Positions 23,074 through 32,193 are shown, numbered from the stretch's first letter. The stretch: DNA of 64,000 bases from Aldehydirespirator sp965204415 (GCA_965204415.1 CBDBEL010000004.1:1364001-1428000), one strand, 5' to 3'. Translations and numbers: made by a program. The notes: generated by a model not told the origin, from the sequence alone.

Positions 23074-23871
23074 TCAGCCTCCAAGCTGCTCGAGGGCCCG
23101 GCCGACGTAGACGGGAAGCACCCGCAAGCGATACGAGGCCGACGCCAGAGCGTCGTCGTAGGGATCGGCGTCGGCGGTCGCGGCCGCGGCCGCGTCGGCG
23201 ATCGAGCCGCCGGCGGCCAGCGCCGCCTCGGCGGAGGGCAGCCGGCAGGCGTCGGGGGCCGCTCCGGTGGCCGCGATGGTCACATCGCCTCCCGCCCCGC
23301 GGGCCGCGCTCACCGTCATGGCGGTCAGCGCCTGCGTATGGTGGCGCTGCAGGGCCACGAACGAGCCCGCGGCTGGCGCCGTGAAGGCGATGTCCAGCAG
23401 CAGCCTGCCGGGCCGGGCCCCGCCCGCGGCAACGAAGTCCTCCACGCCGCCGGTGTGGGTGCCGTCGGGATCGGCCCAGCGGAGCACCGCACCGAGCGCG
23501 AGCAGCGGGCCCCGCACGTCGCCGTACGGGGCGGGGGCGCAGACGTTGCCGCCGATGGTGGCTTGCCCGTTCACCTCGTTGTCCCCGATGTTGGCCGCGC
23601 ACGGACCGACCGGGGAGGCCAGCCTCACGCACGCCGCGAGAGGAGCCGCCGCGCCGACCGTCACGCGCCCGTTGGACTGGGCGATCCCGTCCATCTCGGC
23701 TCGGCCGAGCCATACCGCCCGCTCGACGGCCACTTGGCCCAGAGTGTGTTGAGGCACCAGCAACGTGCCCCCGGCAAGCACCGTCGCGTGCGGCTGCTCC
23801 GTCACGGCGGCCACCGCCTCAGCCTCGGAGGACGGCATGCTCACCGCAGCCGCGCCCACCGTCGATGTCAT
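23074..23871 (-). CDS. Molybdenum hydroxylase FAD subunit
   Basis: A 265-residue CoxM/CutM-like flavoprotein. TVLAGGTLLVPQ and QATIGGNVCAPAPYGD are the two FAD-binding loops of the PCMH-type fold, and the C-terminal CO-dehydrogenase-flavoprotein domain ends with YRLRVLPVYVGRAL. AGGAGG lies 5 nt before the ATG at 23871. It is the first gene of the five- or six-gene strand down to 18284. The hydroxylase substrate (purine, N-heterocycle or aldehyde) cannot be deduced. Confidence 0.92.
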   Translation of the reverse strand: MTSTVGAAAVSMPSSEAEAVAAVTEQPHATVLAGGTLLVPQHTLGQVAVERAVWLGRAEMDGIAQSNGRVTVGAAAPLAACVRLASPVGPCAANIGDNEVNGQATIGGNVCAPAPYGDVRGPLLALGAVLRWADPDGTHTGGVEDFVAAGGARPGRLLLDIAFTAPAAGSFVALQRHHTQALTAMTVSAARGAGGDVTIAATGAAPDACRLPSAEAALAAGGSIADAAAAATADADPYDDALASASYRLRVLPVYVGRALEQLGG

Positions 23872-23991
23872 GGGAACCTCCTGTTGAAGCTCGCGAGCCT
23901 GCCCGCGGCAGACCGGCCAGCAACTCCTGCGCTGCCCCTGGATTCAAGCCGACGGCCGCCAGCCGCAACAGGCGCTAGCGGAGCAACCTGC

Positions 23992-24009
23992 CCACTCCCA
24001 TAGGAGTGG
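23992..24009. promoter_or_regulatory. Perfect 7-4-7 palindrome between response regulator and hydroxylase operon
   Basis: CCACTCC (23992-23998), CATA, GGAGTGG (24003-24009). It lies about 120 bp upstream of the FAD-subunit start and 21 bp after the response-regulator stop, so it could be an operator for the operon or a transcript-end hairpin. No T-run follows on the minus strand, which favours an operator. Confidence 0.45.
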
Positions 24010-24030
24010 CTCCTAAGCACTAGTCGACCT

Positions 24031-24690
24031 CTAGCGACGGGGCGGGAGCTTGGGGCGGTCCTGGTAGCGGGCGTTGAGGATCATTGCCACCAGCTCGGTG
24101 CGCGACTGCACGTTGAACTTCATCAAGATGTTGCTCACGTGGTTCTTGACCGTGTAGATGCTCAGGTAGAGGCGCTCGGCGATCTCGGCGTTGGACAGCC
24201 CGGTCGCCAGCAGATCGGCCACCTCGCGCTCCCGGTCGGTCAGGTCCCGCAGCACATCGTGGTCCGAGGCGATCAGGCGAGTGACCGACGAGTCCATGGC
24301 CGACTGGCCCGCGGCGGTGAAGCGGATCGAGGCGGCCAGGTCGTCGCCGGAGACGCTCTTGAGCTGGAAGCTGGTGGCGCCAGCCTCCAGCGCGGAGCGC
24401 AGCAGGGCGCCGTCGGTGAAGCTGGTGAGGGCCAGCACCCTGGTGTCGGGGGCTTGCCGGGCTATCTCCGCGATCGCCTCCACCCCGCCGCCCCCGGGCA
24501 TTATCAGGTCCATGACCACCACGTCGGGATGCATCTCCACCACCCGGTCGACGGCCACGACGCCGTTGTGGGCCGTGCCCACCACCTCGATGTCGTCGTA
24601 GCCGTCGAGGCAGGCGGTCACGCCCTCGCGCAGCAGGTCGTGGTCGTCCACCACCACCACGCGGATGGGCCCGTCGGCGACGGCGCTCAT
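24031..24690 (-). CDS. NarL/FixJ-family response regulator
   Basis: A 219-residue two-component regulator. The receiver domain (residues 8-125) shows VVVDDHDLLREGV, the phospho-acceptor Asp in VVVMDLIMPG and the Lys in SFQLKSVSG. The C-terminal LuxR-type HTH has LTDREREVADLLATGLSNAEIAE and YTVKNHVSNILMKF. Its ATG overlaps the stop of the sensor kinase gene by 4 nt, so the two are a cognate pair. It may control the adjacent molybdenum hydroxylase operon, whose upstream palindrome is close by; this is inference. Confidence 0.95.
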   Translation of the reverse strand: MSAVADGPIRVVVVDDHDLLREGVTACLDGYDDIEVVGTAHNGVVAVDRVVEMHPDVVVMDLIMPGGGGVEAIAEIARQAPDTRVLALTSFTDGALLRSALEAGATSFQLKSVSGDDLAASIRFTAAGQSAMDSSVTRLIASDHDVLRDLTDREREVADLLATGLSNAEIAERLYLSIYTVKNHVSNILMKFNVQSRTELVAMILNARYQDRPKLPPRR

Positions 24691-26507
24691 GAGGGACTCT
24701 CCGGAGCCCGCACCAGCAGCTCCATGACTCCGGGGACCAGCACCGAGACCGTCGTCCCATCGCCGACACAGCTCTCGACCTGCAAGGACGCACCTATCGC
24801 GGCAGCCCGCTCGGCCATGATCCGCAGCCCGAAGTGCTCCGACGCCGATCCCATCTCGAAGCCGGCGCCGTCGTCACGCACCCGCATCTCCAGCACATCG
24901 CCGGCGACGTCCACCGAGATGTGCACGTTCTCGGCGTGGGCGTGGCGCGAGACGTTGTTGAGCGACTCCTGAAGTATGCGGTAGAGCGCCACCTTGACGG
25001 TCGGCAGCGGCTCCACGTCGCGGTCGAGGTGCACCCGGCACTTGGCCCGCCGGCGGCTCTCGAAGGCCGACACCAGCTGGTGGACCAGATCCACGAACGG
25101 CGTCTCCTCGATGACCGACGGCCGCAGTTCCAGCAGCAGGGTGCGCATCTCCGAGAGGGCGCCGGCGGTCAGGGCGTGCAGCCGTTCCGCCCGGTCCCGC
25201 TGCTTGGCGCCCAGGTCGGAGGCCCGGGCCAGGGTCTCGGCCAGCAGGGTCGCGGTCCACAGCGTCTGGCTGACGGAGTCGTGGAGGTCGTTGGCCAGGC
25301 TCTGCCGCTCCTCCACCGCGGCCAGCGAGCGGGCCAGCACCAGAGAGCGGCTGTTGGAGATGGCCGACGACGCCTGATCGGCCAGGATGGCGAGACGGTC
25401 GACATCGGAGTCGCTGAGGTCCTGGCCCGGGCGGGGCTCGATCACGAGGCAGCCGAGACGCTTGTCTGCGGCCTCGAGCGGCAGCACGACCGCCCCGTTG
25501 ACCCTGGACATCGAGGCGCGCGCCGAAGCAGTGCCCGATCCCGACCCGTCAGCGAGCCCTTCGGGCGGAGACCATCCGCCGAGAGGGTCGGTGATGCGGG
25601 TGTGGGGCTCGGGAGCGCCGCGGTCGGGATGGTCCGGGTAGCGCTCGCCGGCCAGCTCCAGCACTCCCTCGTTGTCGTAGAAGGCGACGTAGCTGCGCTC
25701 GTGGTCGCAGAGCCGTCCCACACCGATCAGCACCTGCTCGATCACATCGTCGAGCTGCAGCGAGCGGGCGACCGCGGCCGCGGTGTCCCGCAACGCCTCG
25801 GCGTGGCTGCGCTGGGCCCGCTCCTGCTCCTCCAGCCTGACCCGCTCCTCGACCTCGCGCCGCAGCGTCTCGTTGGCCCGCGACAACTCGGACGTGCGCT
25901 CCCGAACCCGCTCGTCCAGGTCCTCAAGGGTGCGCTGGAGCTCGGCCTCGGCCTCGATCCTGGAGGTTATGTCGGTGAAGGTGCCCAGGGTGCCCACGAC
26001 CTTGCCGTCGAAATCGGTGAGCGGCACCTTGTTGGTCTCGACCCAGATCACCCGCCCGTCTGCGATGCGGACCTGCTCGCGCAGCCCGATGAGCGGCTCA
26101 CCGGTCTCCACCACCATGCGGTCGTGGTCCTGGAACCACGGCGTCCCGCTGCGCGGCACCTCGGCGGCGCCCCATGCGCAGTCGGCGTCGGTCTTGCCGA
26201 TGAGTTCGCTGGGATGACCCACCCCGGCGTACTCGGCCAGCTTGCGGTTGCAGCCCAGGAACACCGAGTCGGCGTCCTTCCACCAGATGGCGTGATGCAC
26301 GCTGTTGAGCACGAGTTCGAAGATGTGCCGGCTGGCCTGCAGCGCCTCGTTGCCCTCCAGCTCGCCCCGCAGCATGGCGGCGTAGAGCGAGAGGGCACCG
26401 ACGGAGGCCATGCCGCCGCGATCATAGCCGTTGGCGGCTGACCCGTCGGCGGCTGGCAGGGCTCGGCGCGCGGCGGTGCCGGTCAGGGTCGGATCATGCA
26501 TTCGCAC
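24687..26507 (-). CDS. PAS-GAF sensor histidine kinase, HisKA_3 type
   Basis: A 606-residue soluble sensor. After a variable N-terminus comes a PAS/PAC module (residues about 53-175, KDADSVFLGCNRKLAEYAG ... GTLGTFTDIT), a coiled coil (about 175-235, RVRERTSELSRANETLRREVEE), a GAF domain (about 235-395) and the dimerisation helix SLANDLHDSVSQTL with the phospho-His. The HATPase domain has LQESLNNVSRHAHA (N box), VRDDGAGF and FGLRIMAERA. No transmembrane segment is evident, so the signal is intracellular. It is cotranscribed with the response regulator downstream. Confidence 0.95.
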   Translation of the reverse strand: MRMHDPTLTGTAARRALPAADGSAANGYDRGGMASVGALSLYAAMLRGELEGNEALQASRHIFELVLNSVHHAIWWKDADSVFLGCNRKLAEYAGVGHPSELIGKTDADCAWGAAEVPRSGTPWFQDHDRMVVETGEPLIGLREQVRIADGRVIWVETNKVPLTDFDGKVVGTLGTFTDITSRIEAEAELQRTLEDLDERVRERTSELSRANETLRREVEERVRLEEQERAQRSHAEALRDTAAAVARSLQLDDVIEQVLIGVGRLCDHERSYVAFYDNEGVLELAGERYPDHPDRGAPEPHTRITDPLGGWSPPEGLADGSGSGTASARASMSRVNGAVVLPLEAADKRLGCLVIEPRPGQDLSDSDVDRLAILADQASSAISNSRSLVLARSLAAVEERQSLANDLHDSVSQTLWTATLLAETLARASDLGAKQRDRAERLHALTAGALSEMRTLLLELRPSVIEETPFVDLVHQLVSAFESRRRAKCRVHLDRDVEPLPTVKVALYRILQESLNNVSRHAHAENVHISVDVAGDVLEMRVRDDGAGFEMGSASEHFGLRIMAERAAAIGASLQVESCVGDGTTVSVLVPGVMELLVRAPESPS

Positions 26508-26528
26508 AGGCTCCGCGGTCAGATCCGG

Positions 26529-27248
26529 TCAGGCATCCACACCCAGATAGGTGCTCTGGAGCTCCGTCGACTCTAGGAGCTCCGAGGCGGTCAGCTCGAC
26601 CTCGATGCGACCCGAGGTCATTACCAGCTGTCGGGGCGACATGGCGGTGGCCGCACGCAGGTTCTGCTCCACGACCAGCACGGCCACACCCTCGGACACC
26701 AGCTGGCGCACCACGTCGATCAGGGCGTCCACGATGCTCGGCGCCAGGCCCTCGGACGGCTCGTCCATGACGATCAGGGGCGTGTTCAGGAGCAGGGCCC
26801 GGCCCACGGCCAGCATCTGCTGCTCACCGCCGGAGAGCTCCGCTCCCCCGTTTCCCCGGCGGTCGGCCAATCGGGGGAACAGCTCGTACACGGCCGCGGG
26901 CGTCCAGCGCTTGCCCCGCGACCCGGGCGCGAGCATCGCCAGGTGCTCCTCCACGGTGAGCGACGGGAAGAGCCGGCGACCCTGGGGCACGTAGGCGATC
27001 CCGGAGCGGGCCACCTTCTCGGGCGCGAGCCCGTCGATGCGCCGGCCCGAGAAGGTGATGGCGCCGGACGTGGGAGTCACCATCCCCATGATCGTCTTGC
27101 ACAGCGTGGACTTGCCCATGCCGTTGCGCCCGACGATGCACAGCGCCTCGGTGCCCATCGAGAAGGTCAGGCCCTCCAGCACCCGCGAGGTGCCGTAGCC
27201 GGCCTCGAGGGCCTCCACGCTCAACAGCGGGCCCGCGCCGGAGCTCAC
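26529..27248 (-). CDS. livF: Branched-chain amino acid-type ABC transporter ATPase, LivF-like
   Basis: A 239-residue ABC ATPase. Walker A is GRNGMGKST, the Q-loop lies in YVPQGRRLFPSLTVEEHL, the signature is LSGGEQQM, and Walker B plus catalytic Glu is LIVMDEPSEGLAP. The LivF hallmark, short length without the C-terminal extension of LivG, fits. Its ATG overlaps the end of livG by 4 nt. It powers import of a branched-chain amino acid, urea or amide-like substrate. Confidence 0.93.
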   Translation of the reverse strand: MSSGAGPLLSVEALEAGYGTSRVLEGLTFSMGTEALCIVGRNGMGKSTLCKTIMGMVTPTSGAITFSGRRIDGLAPEKVARSGIAYVPQGRRLFPSLTVEEHLAMLAPGSRGKRWTPAAVYELFPRLADRRGNGGAELSGGEQQMLAVGRALLLNTPLIVMDEPSEGLAPSIVDALIDVVRQLVSEGVAVLVVEQNLRAATAMSPRQLVMTSGRIEVELTASELLESTELQSTYLGVDA

Positions 27249-28048
27249 CGGTCCGCCTCTCTCAGGCCGGCCTCGCTCCCCAGGTAGATGGCGTGCACCA
27301 GCGGATCGACCCGTATCTCGTCGGGTGTGCCGCTGGCCACGGTCTCGCCCTCGTTCATCACCACCACCCGGTGGGCGGCGCGCAGCGCCACATCCATGTC
27401 GTGCTCGATGAGGAGCAGGGTGATGTCTTCGTCCAGGCTCGTGAGCAGGTCCACCAGGCGTTCCCTCTCGCCCCGCGACAGACCCGAGGCCGGCTCGTCG
27501 AGCATGACGAACTCGGGCCCGGTGACCAGGGCCATGCCGATCTCGAGCTGGCGCTGCTGCCCGTGCGACAGGTCGCCGGCCACCGCGCCGACGAGATCGC
27601 TGAGCCAGACGGTCTCAGCCATGGCCCTGGCCCGTTCCCGGAACGCCGAGTCGACCTGCGAGCGCAGCAGCGCCAGATGCCGGCCGGAGCGCCCGGTCTG
27701 AGCGAGGTAGAGGTTGTCCTCCACCGTCAGTCCCCGGAACAGCCGGGTCTTCTGGTAGGTGCGGGCCACCCCGAGGCGGGGACGGAACCGTGCCGGGAGC
27801 TCCGTGCAGTCGATTCCCTTGATGGTCACCCGCCCCGACGTGGGCTTGATGTCGCCTGCGATCACGTTGAACAGGGTGGTCTTGCCGGCCCCGTTGGGTC
27901 CGAGCAGCGCCAGCCGGTCGCCCTTCCAGACCTGGAGGTCCACGCCCGCCAGGGCTTGCAGGCCGCCGAACGCCACCACCACCGCCTCCAGGCTCAGGAG
28001 GGAGTCCCCCGTGCCGGCGGAGGCGGCGGCGGAAGCGTCGGTGCTCAT
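27245..28048 (-). CDS. livG: Branched-chain amino acid-type ABC transporter ATPase, LivG-like
   Basis: A 267-residue ABC ATPase. Walker A is GPNGAGKTT, the signature LSHGQQRQLEIGMAL and Walker B FVMLDEPASGLSRGE. VARTYQKTRLFRGLTVEDNLYLA and the C-terminal GTPDEIRVDPLVHAIYLG are typical of LivG/UrtD. The signature has His instead of the second Gly, common in this subfamily. It lies downstream of the solute-binding gene, with dispersed-repeat copy 3 in the 181-bp gap between them. Confidence 0.93.
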   Translation of the reverse strand: MSTDASAAASAGTGDSLLSLEAVVVAFGGLQALAGVDLQVWKGDRLALLGPNGAGKTTLFNVIAGDIKPTSGRVTIKGIDCTELPARFRPRLGVARTYQKTRLFRGLTVEDNLYLAQTGRSGRHLALLRSQVDSAFRERARAMAETVWLSDLVGAVAGDLSHGQQRQLEIGMALVTGPEFVMLDEPASGLSRGERERLVDLLTSLDEDITLLLIEHDMDVALRAAHRVVVMNEGETVASGTPDEIRVDPLVHAIYLGSEAGLREADR

Positions 28049-28069
28049 CGATGATCTACCGCACGCGAG

Positions 28070-28198
28070 CGCGAATGGGTGAGAGCCCGTCGCGTCGCGG
28101 TGGTGTCATTCCCGCTCATGTTCGCTGCGCTCACGGGCCGCTCGGGCCACGGCCTCGCGCCGTATGAGCCGTACTCGTGCATCTATCCGCTCGGCCTC
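28070..28198 (-). repeat. Dispersed intergenic repeat, copy 3 (reverse orientation)
   Basis: The element reads on the minus strand from AGGCCGAGCGGATAG (near 28198) through the core at 28115-28134 (one mismatch) to a variable end near 28070. It lies about 30 bp after the solute-binding protein stop codon, within the transporter operon, so any terminator activity would reduce livGF expression relative to the binding protein. Confidence 0.8.
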
Positions 28199-28229
28199 TA
28201 GGGCGATGCCTGCGCAGAGTCGGGTCCGC

Positions 28230-29801
28230 TCAGTTCTGCGGGACGCCGTCGACCACTGGGATGGCGTTGCCGACCCAGGGAAGGTCGCGGGTCTCGCACG
28301 CCGGGTTCTCGCGATCCGGTGGCGGCGTCTGCGGGCTGAACGTCCCGCCGAAGCTCTGGTCCACGGCCGGGATCAGGGCGACGGTCTGTGACACGACCTC
28401 GCCGGCGTCGTTCAGCACCAACTGCTGGACAGCGGTGTCGACGATGGCCTGGCGGTTCTCGTCAAGGGTGATCGTGCCGTAGGGCCCGTCGATCTGGATG
28501 TTTGCCAGGGCGTCGCGCAGGGCGGCGTGGTTGTCGGAAAGGTCGCCGCCGACCTGCTCGAGGGCCATGATGAACGCCAGAGCGGAGCTGTAGAAGCCGT
28601 AGAAGAAGCCGAATCCGGCCGCGGCGCGCGGCGCACCGGGCTCCATCCCGGACATCGGGCTCACCAGCGCGTCCCAGGCCGCGTCGGCCGACGCGAGGTA
28701 CTCCTCGATGGCCGGGGTGGACACGTCGCCGGGCAGGGTGGCGAAGCCGCCCACGTAGGCCCCGGCGATGTCGGTCCCCAGCGCGGCAGCCAGGGCCGGG
28801 CTGAAGAACAGGTTGCCTGCATGCTGGTCGCCGGTGAGGTCGCCCTTGGCGGCCAGGAAGGCCTCCAGCGAGGCGTTCGTGCCGGAGCCGCCGACGGCCC
28901 AGAAGTAGCCGTCGACCTCGTCCGGGTCGGGAAGCTGCTGGACGAACGACGAGTAGTCGGTGGTCCCCAGGGGCGGGAACACCCTCGACACGACGTCGCC
29001 GCCGACGGCGCAGAACTCTGCGATGAAGCCCGCCGTCGAGGTCCAGCCGAAGCTGTAGTCGTCGGCGATCACGGCCGCTGTCTCCCAGCCGGCCACGTTG
29101 TGGAGGATGTCGCCGAGACCGGCGTTCCACTGGGCGCCGTCGCCGTTGAACCGGAAGAAGTTCGGGGCCTGGACGACCATGGTGGTCTCCTGGGCGCCGG
29201 CGATGCCGTTGAGGAACGTCACATCGGGATGGTCCTTGGCGTAGTTCGCGACGGCGATGCTCTCGTCACCCGAGAGCGGCCCGATCACCACGTTGGCGCC
29301 GTCCTGCTCCACGAGCTTGCGGACTTCCTGGATGATGCGGTCGGGCGTGTCGTCGCCGCAGCCGATGCCGACGACCTCGATGGGAACGCCGGCGACCACG
29401 GCGCCGCTGAATCCCTCCAGGGCGCTGGTACTGGAGTTCGACGTGCCGCCTGCAAAGGTGATGAACGGCAGTGACGCACCGGCCACGACGTCCTCGTGGA
29501 ACGCGCCGAAGGCGCCCTCGCACTCGCCGAGGATGCCGAGGTGAACGACGGCGTCCATCGGCGCCTCGTCCTCATGCTCATGCTCGGCCTCGTCCTCATG
29601 CTCATGCTCGGCCTCGTCCTCATGCTCATCCTCATGCTCGGGCTCGGGTTCGGCCGGCGCGGCTGTGGTAGCCGGGGCGGCCGTGGTGGCCGGAGCAGCC
29701 TCATCGGCTTCGTCGTCGCCGCAGGAAGCGGCGAGCAGACCGAAGACGGCGAGGATGCCGACAAGGCTCAAGAGCCTCCGCACGGTTGGCTTGTTTCTCA
29801 T
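28230..29801 (-). CDS. livK: ABC transporter solute-binding lipoprotein, LivK-like, with His/Asp/Glu-rich tract
   Basis: A 523-residue periplasmic-binding-type lipoprotein. A basic N-terminus and hydrophobic segment end in LLAASCGDD, so Cys27 is the lipidation site. Residues about 54-81 consist of tandem units such as EHEHEDEA (24-nt DNA repeats at about 29565-29640), which give six His in 28 residues. The type I binding fold follows (DDTPDRIIQEVRKLVEQDGANVVIGPLSGDES; AAVIADDYSFGW; YGTITLDENRQ). It is far longer than classical LivK, with inserts in the second lobe. The ligand is unknown. The acidic-His linker could bind metal ions. Confidence 0.88.
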   Translation of the reverse strand: MRNKPTVRRLLSLVGILAVFGLLAASCGDDEADEAAPATTAAPATTAAPAEPEPEHEDEHEDEAEHEHEDEAEHEHEDEAPMDAVVHLGILGECEGAFGAFHEDVVAGASLPFITFAGGTSNSSTSALEGFSGAVVAGVPIEVVGIGCGDDTPDRIIQEVRKLVEQDGANVVIGPLSGDESIAVANYAKDHPDVTFLNGIAGAQETTMVVQAPNFFRFNGDGAQWNAGLGDILHNVAGWETAAVIADDYSFGWTSTAGFIAEFCAVGGDVVSRVFPPLGTTDYSSFVQQLPDPDEVDGYFWAVGGSGTNASLEAFLAAKGDLTGDQHAGNLFFSPALAAALGTDIAGAYVGGFATLPGDVSTPAIEEYLASADAAWDALVSPMSGMEPGAPRAAAGFGFFYGFYSSALAFIMALEQVGGDLSDNHAALRDALANIQIDGPYGTITLDENRQAIVDTAVQQLVLNDAGEVVSQTVALIPAVDQSFGGTFSPQTPPPDRENPACETRDLPWVGNAIPVVDGVPQN

Positions 29802-29901
29802 GGAGTGGTCCTTTCTCTAAGGGGCTTATCCCCTCCATTGGTGGGGCGGACGGGCGTCCGCTTCGGACCGCGCTGGGCGGCCGCGATCTTGATGGACCCG
29901 G

Positions 29902-31002
29902 TCATGGCGTCGGACCGGCCGCGGTGGCGGCCGGGGTGGCCCCGGATCCGGGGGTGGTTCGGACCAGACGGCGCAGGCCCTTGCGGATGCGCTCGATGAT
30001 CCCGGCGAGGCCGTCGGGCGAGAGGATCATGATGAGCAGCACCAGCACGCCGACGACGGTGTTGAAGCGGGCCTCGGTGATGCCGATGTGGTCCACGAGA
30101 GGGAGGTTGCGAAGGTAGTTGTTGGCCGCCACGAACACGAAGGCGCCCAGCCAGGCGCCCTCGAGGCTGAGCGTGCCGCCGATGACGGCCACGATGAGCA
30201 GGTCCAGAGTGGGACCGATCGATATCGACGTGGGGTCGATCTGGCCGTTCCACCAGACGTTGAAGACGCCGGCCAGACCGGCGGTGAAACCGGCCAGGGT
30301 GAAGGCCAGGGTGCGGTGCAGCGACACGTTGAAGCCGAGCGAGGCCATGCGGACGGGATCGTCGCGGATGCCCTGCAGCGCCAGGCCGAAGGGGGTGGTG
30401 GCCACCACCCTGAAGGCAACGTAGATGAGCACCGACAGCACCACCAGCGCGAGGTACATCCGCACGGGGTGGTCACGGAACAGGCCGGGAGGGTCGATGC
30501 CGGTGATCCCGCCGAAGCCCGACAGCGGGGTTATCGATCCGAACACGTAGTAGCCGATGACCGCGTACGTGAGCGTGATCATCAGGAAGTAGATGCCCGT
30601 CGTGCGCGACGCCAGCGCCCCCAGGACGAAGGCGACGGCAGTGGTCACCGCCAGCGCGAACAGCACCGCTACCCATGGGTTCCAGCCCAGCTTGAGGCCC
30701 TTCGACCAGGCGTCCTGGGCGACGACGGCGTTGCCGACCATGAAGCCGGCCACCCCTGCGAGCAGGTACTGGGCCAGCGACACCATCCCCCCGTAGGCCG
30801 CGAGGAACACGATGGTGGCCGCGGCGATGCCGAGGATCATGGTGCGGGTCATCACGAACTCCACGAAGAAGTTCGAGCCGAACAGGGGAAGCAGCAGCGC
30901 CAGCACCGTCGCCGCGGCCACGACCGCGTTGCGGGCCGACAGCAGCCTGCTGGGGGTCCGGCCGGCCGGACCCGGCCCACCGACGGTGCCCGTGGAGTTC
31001 AC
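29902..31002 (-). CDS. livM: Branched-chain amino acid-type ABC transporter permease, LivM-like
   Basis: A 366-residue inner-membrane permease with about ten hydrophobic segments. LGALASRTTGIYFLMITLTYAV and FGGITGIDPPGL are characteristic of LivM, and ALQGIRDDPVRMASLGFNVSLHRTLAFTLAG is the ATPase-coupling loop. The GTG at 31002 overlaps the livH stop (GTGA) and is chosen as start; the longer open frame is antisense-like to livH. A Pro/Ala-rich cytoplasmic tail follows the last helix. Confidence 0.92.
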   Translation of the reverse strand: MNSTGTVGGPGPAGRTPSRLLSARNAVVAAATVLALLLPLFGSNFFVEFVMTRTMILGIAAATIVFLAAYGGMVSLAQYLLAGVAGFMVGNAVVAQDAWSKGLKLGWNPWVAVLFALAVTTAVAFVLGALASRTTGIYFLMITLTYAVIGYYVFGSITPLSGFGGITGIDPPGLFRDHPVRMYLALVVLSVLIYVAFRVVATTPFGLALQGIRDDPVRMASLGFNVSLHRTLAFTLAGFTAGLAGVFNVWWNGQIDPTSISIGPTLDLLIVAVIGGTLSLEGAWLGAFVFVAANNYLRNLPLVDHIGITEARFNTVVGVLVLLIMILSPDGLAGIIERIRKGLRRLVRTTPGSGATPAATAAGPTP

Positions 31003-32075
31003 TCGACCCGCCCGTATAGGCCGTTGGGGCGAACCGCCAGCACCACGGCCAGCAGCGCGAACGTGAATATGACCGAGTAGTAGGTGTACCCGGCGGGCAG
31101 GTACGCGGGCGAGAGGGCCACCACCATGCCGTACAGCAGCGACCCGGCCACGGCGCCCTTCACCGATCCGAGCCCGCCGATGATCACGACCACCAGCGAG
31201 TTGAGCAGCCAGGCGCCGTCGACGCCGGGCGCCACCGACCCGGCGAAGGACCCGCCCAGGACGCCGCCGACCCCGGCCAGGAACGATCCGACCACGAAGG
31301 TGACCGCGAACACCAGCGTGATGTTGATGCCGAGCGCCCTGACCATCTCCTGGTCGTCCACGCCGGCCCTGATAACCATGCCCATGCGGGTGCGGTTGAG
31401 CCAGAGCCACAGCAGCGCGCCCACCAGGAGCGCCACCCCCAGCATGAACAGCCGGCTGGAGGCGTAGCGCTCGCCCACGATCTCGAAGAAGTGCGTGACC
31501 GCGCCCGGCCATTTCAGCGGCTGGGCCACGCCGCCGAAGTGGGCCAGCAGCTGGTCGGCGGCGATCACCGAGATGGCCAGCGTGATCAGCGCCTGGCGCA
31601 GGTCCTGGCCCTGGTTCCAGCGCAGCAGCAGCTGCTGCATGAGCAGGCCGAGGACGGCCACGACGGCTCCGGCGGCCAGCAGCGGCAGGATCCATGCGAG
31701 CAGGCTCACGTCGCGGGCGTCGATGTTGGCGTCCTTGCCGACCATGTTGGTCTGGATCTCGTGAGCGATGTAGGCGGCACCAAGGAACAGGGAGCCGTGG
31801 GCCATGTTGACCGTGCGCATCAGGCCGAAGATCAGGGTGAACCCCGAAGCCACCACGAAGAGCAGTCCTGCGAATGTGACCCCGTCCAGCAGCGTGACGA
31901 CGAACTCGCCCGGCTCGCGTATGGCGGGGCCGGCGGACGTGTTGCGGGCCAGGACGAGGACCCACAGGGCTGCCGCGGCCACCGGCACCCACACCGCGGC
32001 GCGCGCCACCCAAGCCGGCAGCGTGAACGGCCGCCGGAGCTGAAGTTCCCGCTCGTCGACGGCGTGCGCGGTCAA
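30999..32075 (-). CDS. livH: Branched-chain amino acid-type ABC transporter permease, LivH-like
   Basis: A 358-residue permease and first gene of the transporter unit livH-livM-livK-livG-livF. FVVASGFTLIFGLMRTVNMAHGSLFLGAAYI is the typical LivH start of the core, GMVIRAGVDDQEMVRALGINI is the coupling loop, and LVVVIIGGLGSVKGAVAGSLLYG closes the last helices. An extra N-terminal helix (VWVPVAAAALWVLVLA) precedes the core. A 12-bp palindrome lies about 110 bp upstream. Confidence 0.93.
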   Translation of the reverse strand: MTAHAVDERELQLRRPFTLPAWVARAAVWVPVAAAALWVLVLARNTSAGPAIREPGEFVVTLLDGVTFAGLLFVVASGFTLIFGLMRTVNMAHGSLFLGAAYIAHEIQTNMVGKDANIDARDVSLLAWILPLLAAGAVVAVLGLLMQQLLLRWNQGQDLRQALITLAISVIAADQLLAHFGGVAQPLKWPGAVTHFFEIVGERYASSRLFMLGVALLVGALLWLWLNRTRMGMVIRAGVDDQEMVRALGINITLVFAVTFVVGSFLAGVGGVLGGSFAGSVAPGVDGAWLLNSLVVVIIGGLGSVKGAVAGSLLYGMVVALSPAYLPAGYTYYSVIFTFALLAVVLAVRPNGLYGRVE

Positions 32076-32181
32076 CTAGCCCTCCAAGTGCTGGCTCGCG
32101 GTGAAAGTAGCCATGGACCCGGGTCGCGCCCAGCGGCCCGAGAGCCATTGTCACCCCTACGTTGGTGCCAGTCCTATAGAA

Positions 32182-32193
32182 CTACGCGCGTAG
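32182..32193. promoter_or_regulatory. 12-bp perfect palindrome upstream of the transporter operon
   Basis: CTACGCGCGTAG is flanked on both sides by TAGAACTA-like sequence, so a longer imperfect direct repeat is also present. It is about 107 bp upstream of livH and 44 bp after the epimerase stop. It could be an operator for the liv operon. Confidence 0.4.

Noticed and set aside
24834..26441. 535-codon plus-strand frame opposite the sensor kinase
   Set aside because: Composition is that of an antisense shadow; the kinase frame has all domain motifs.
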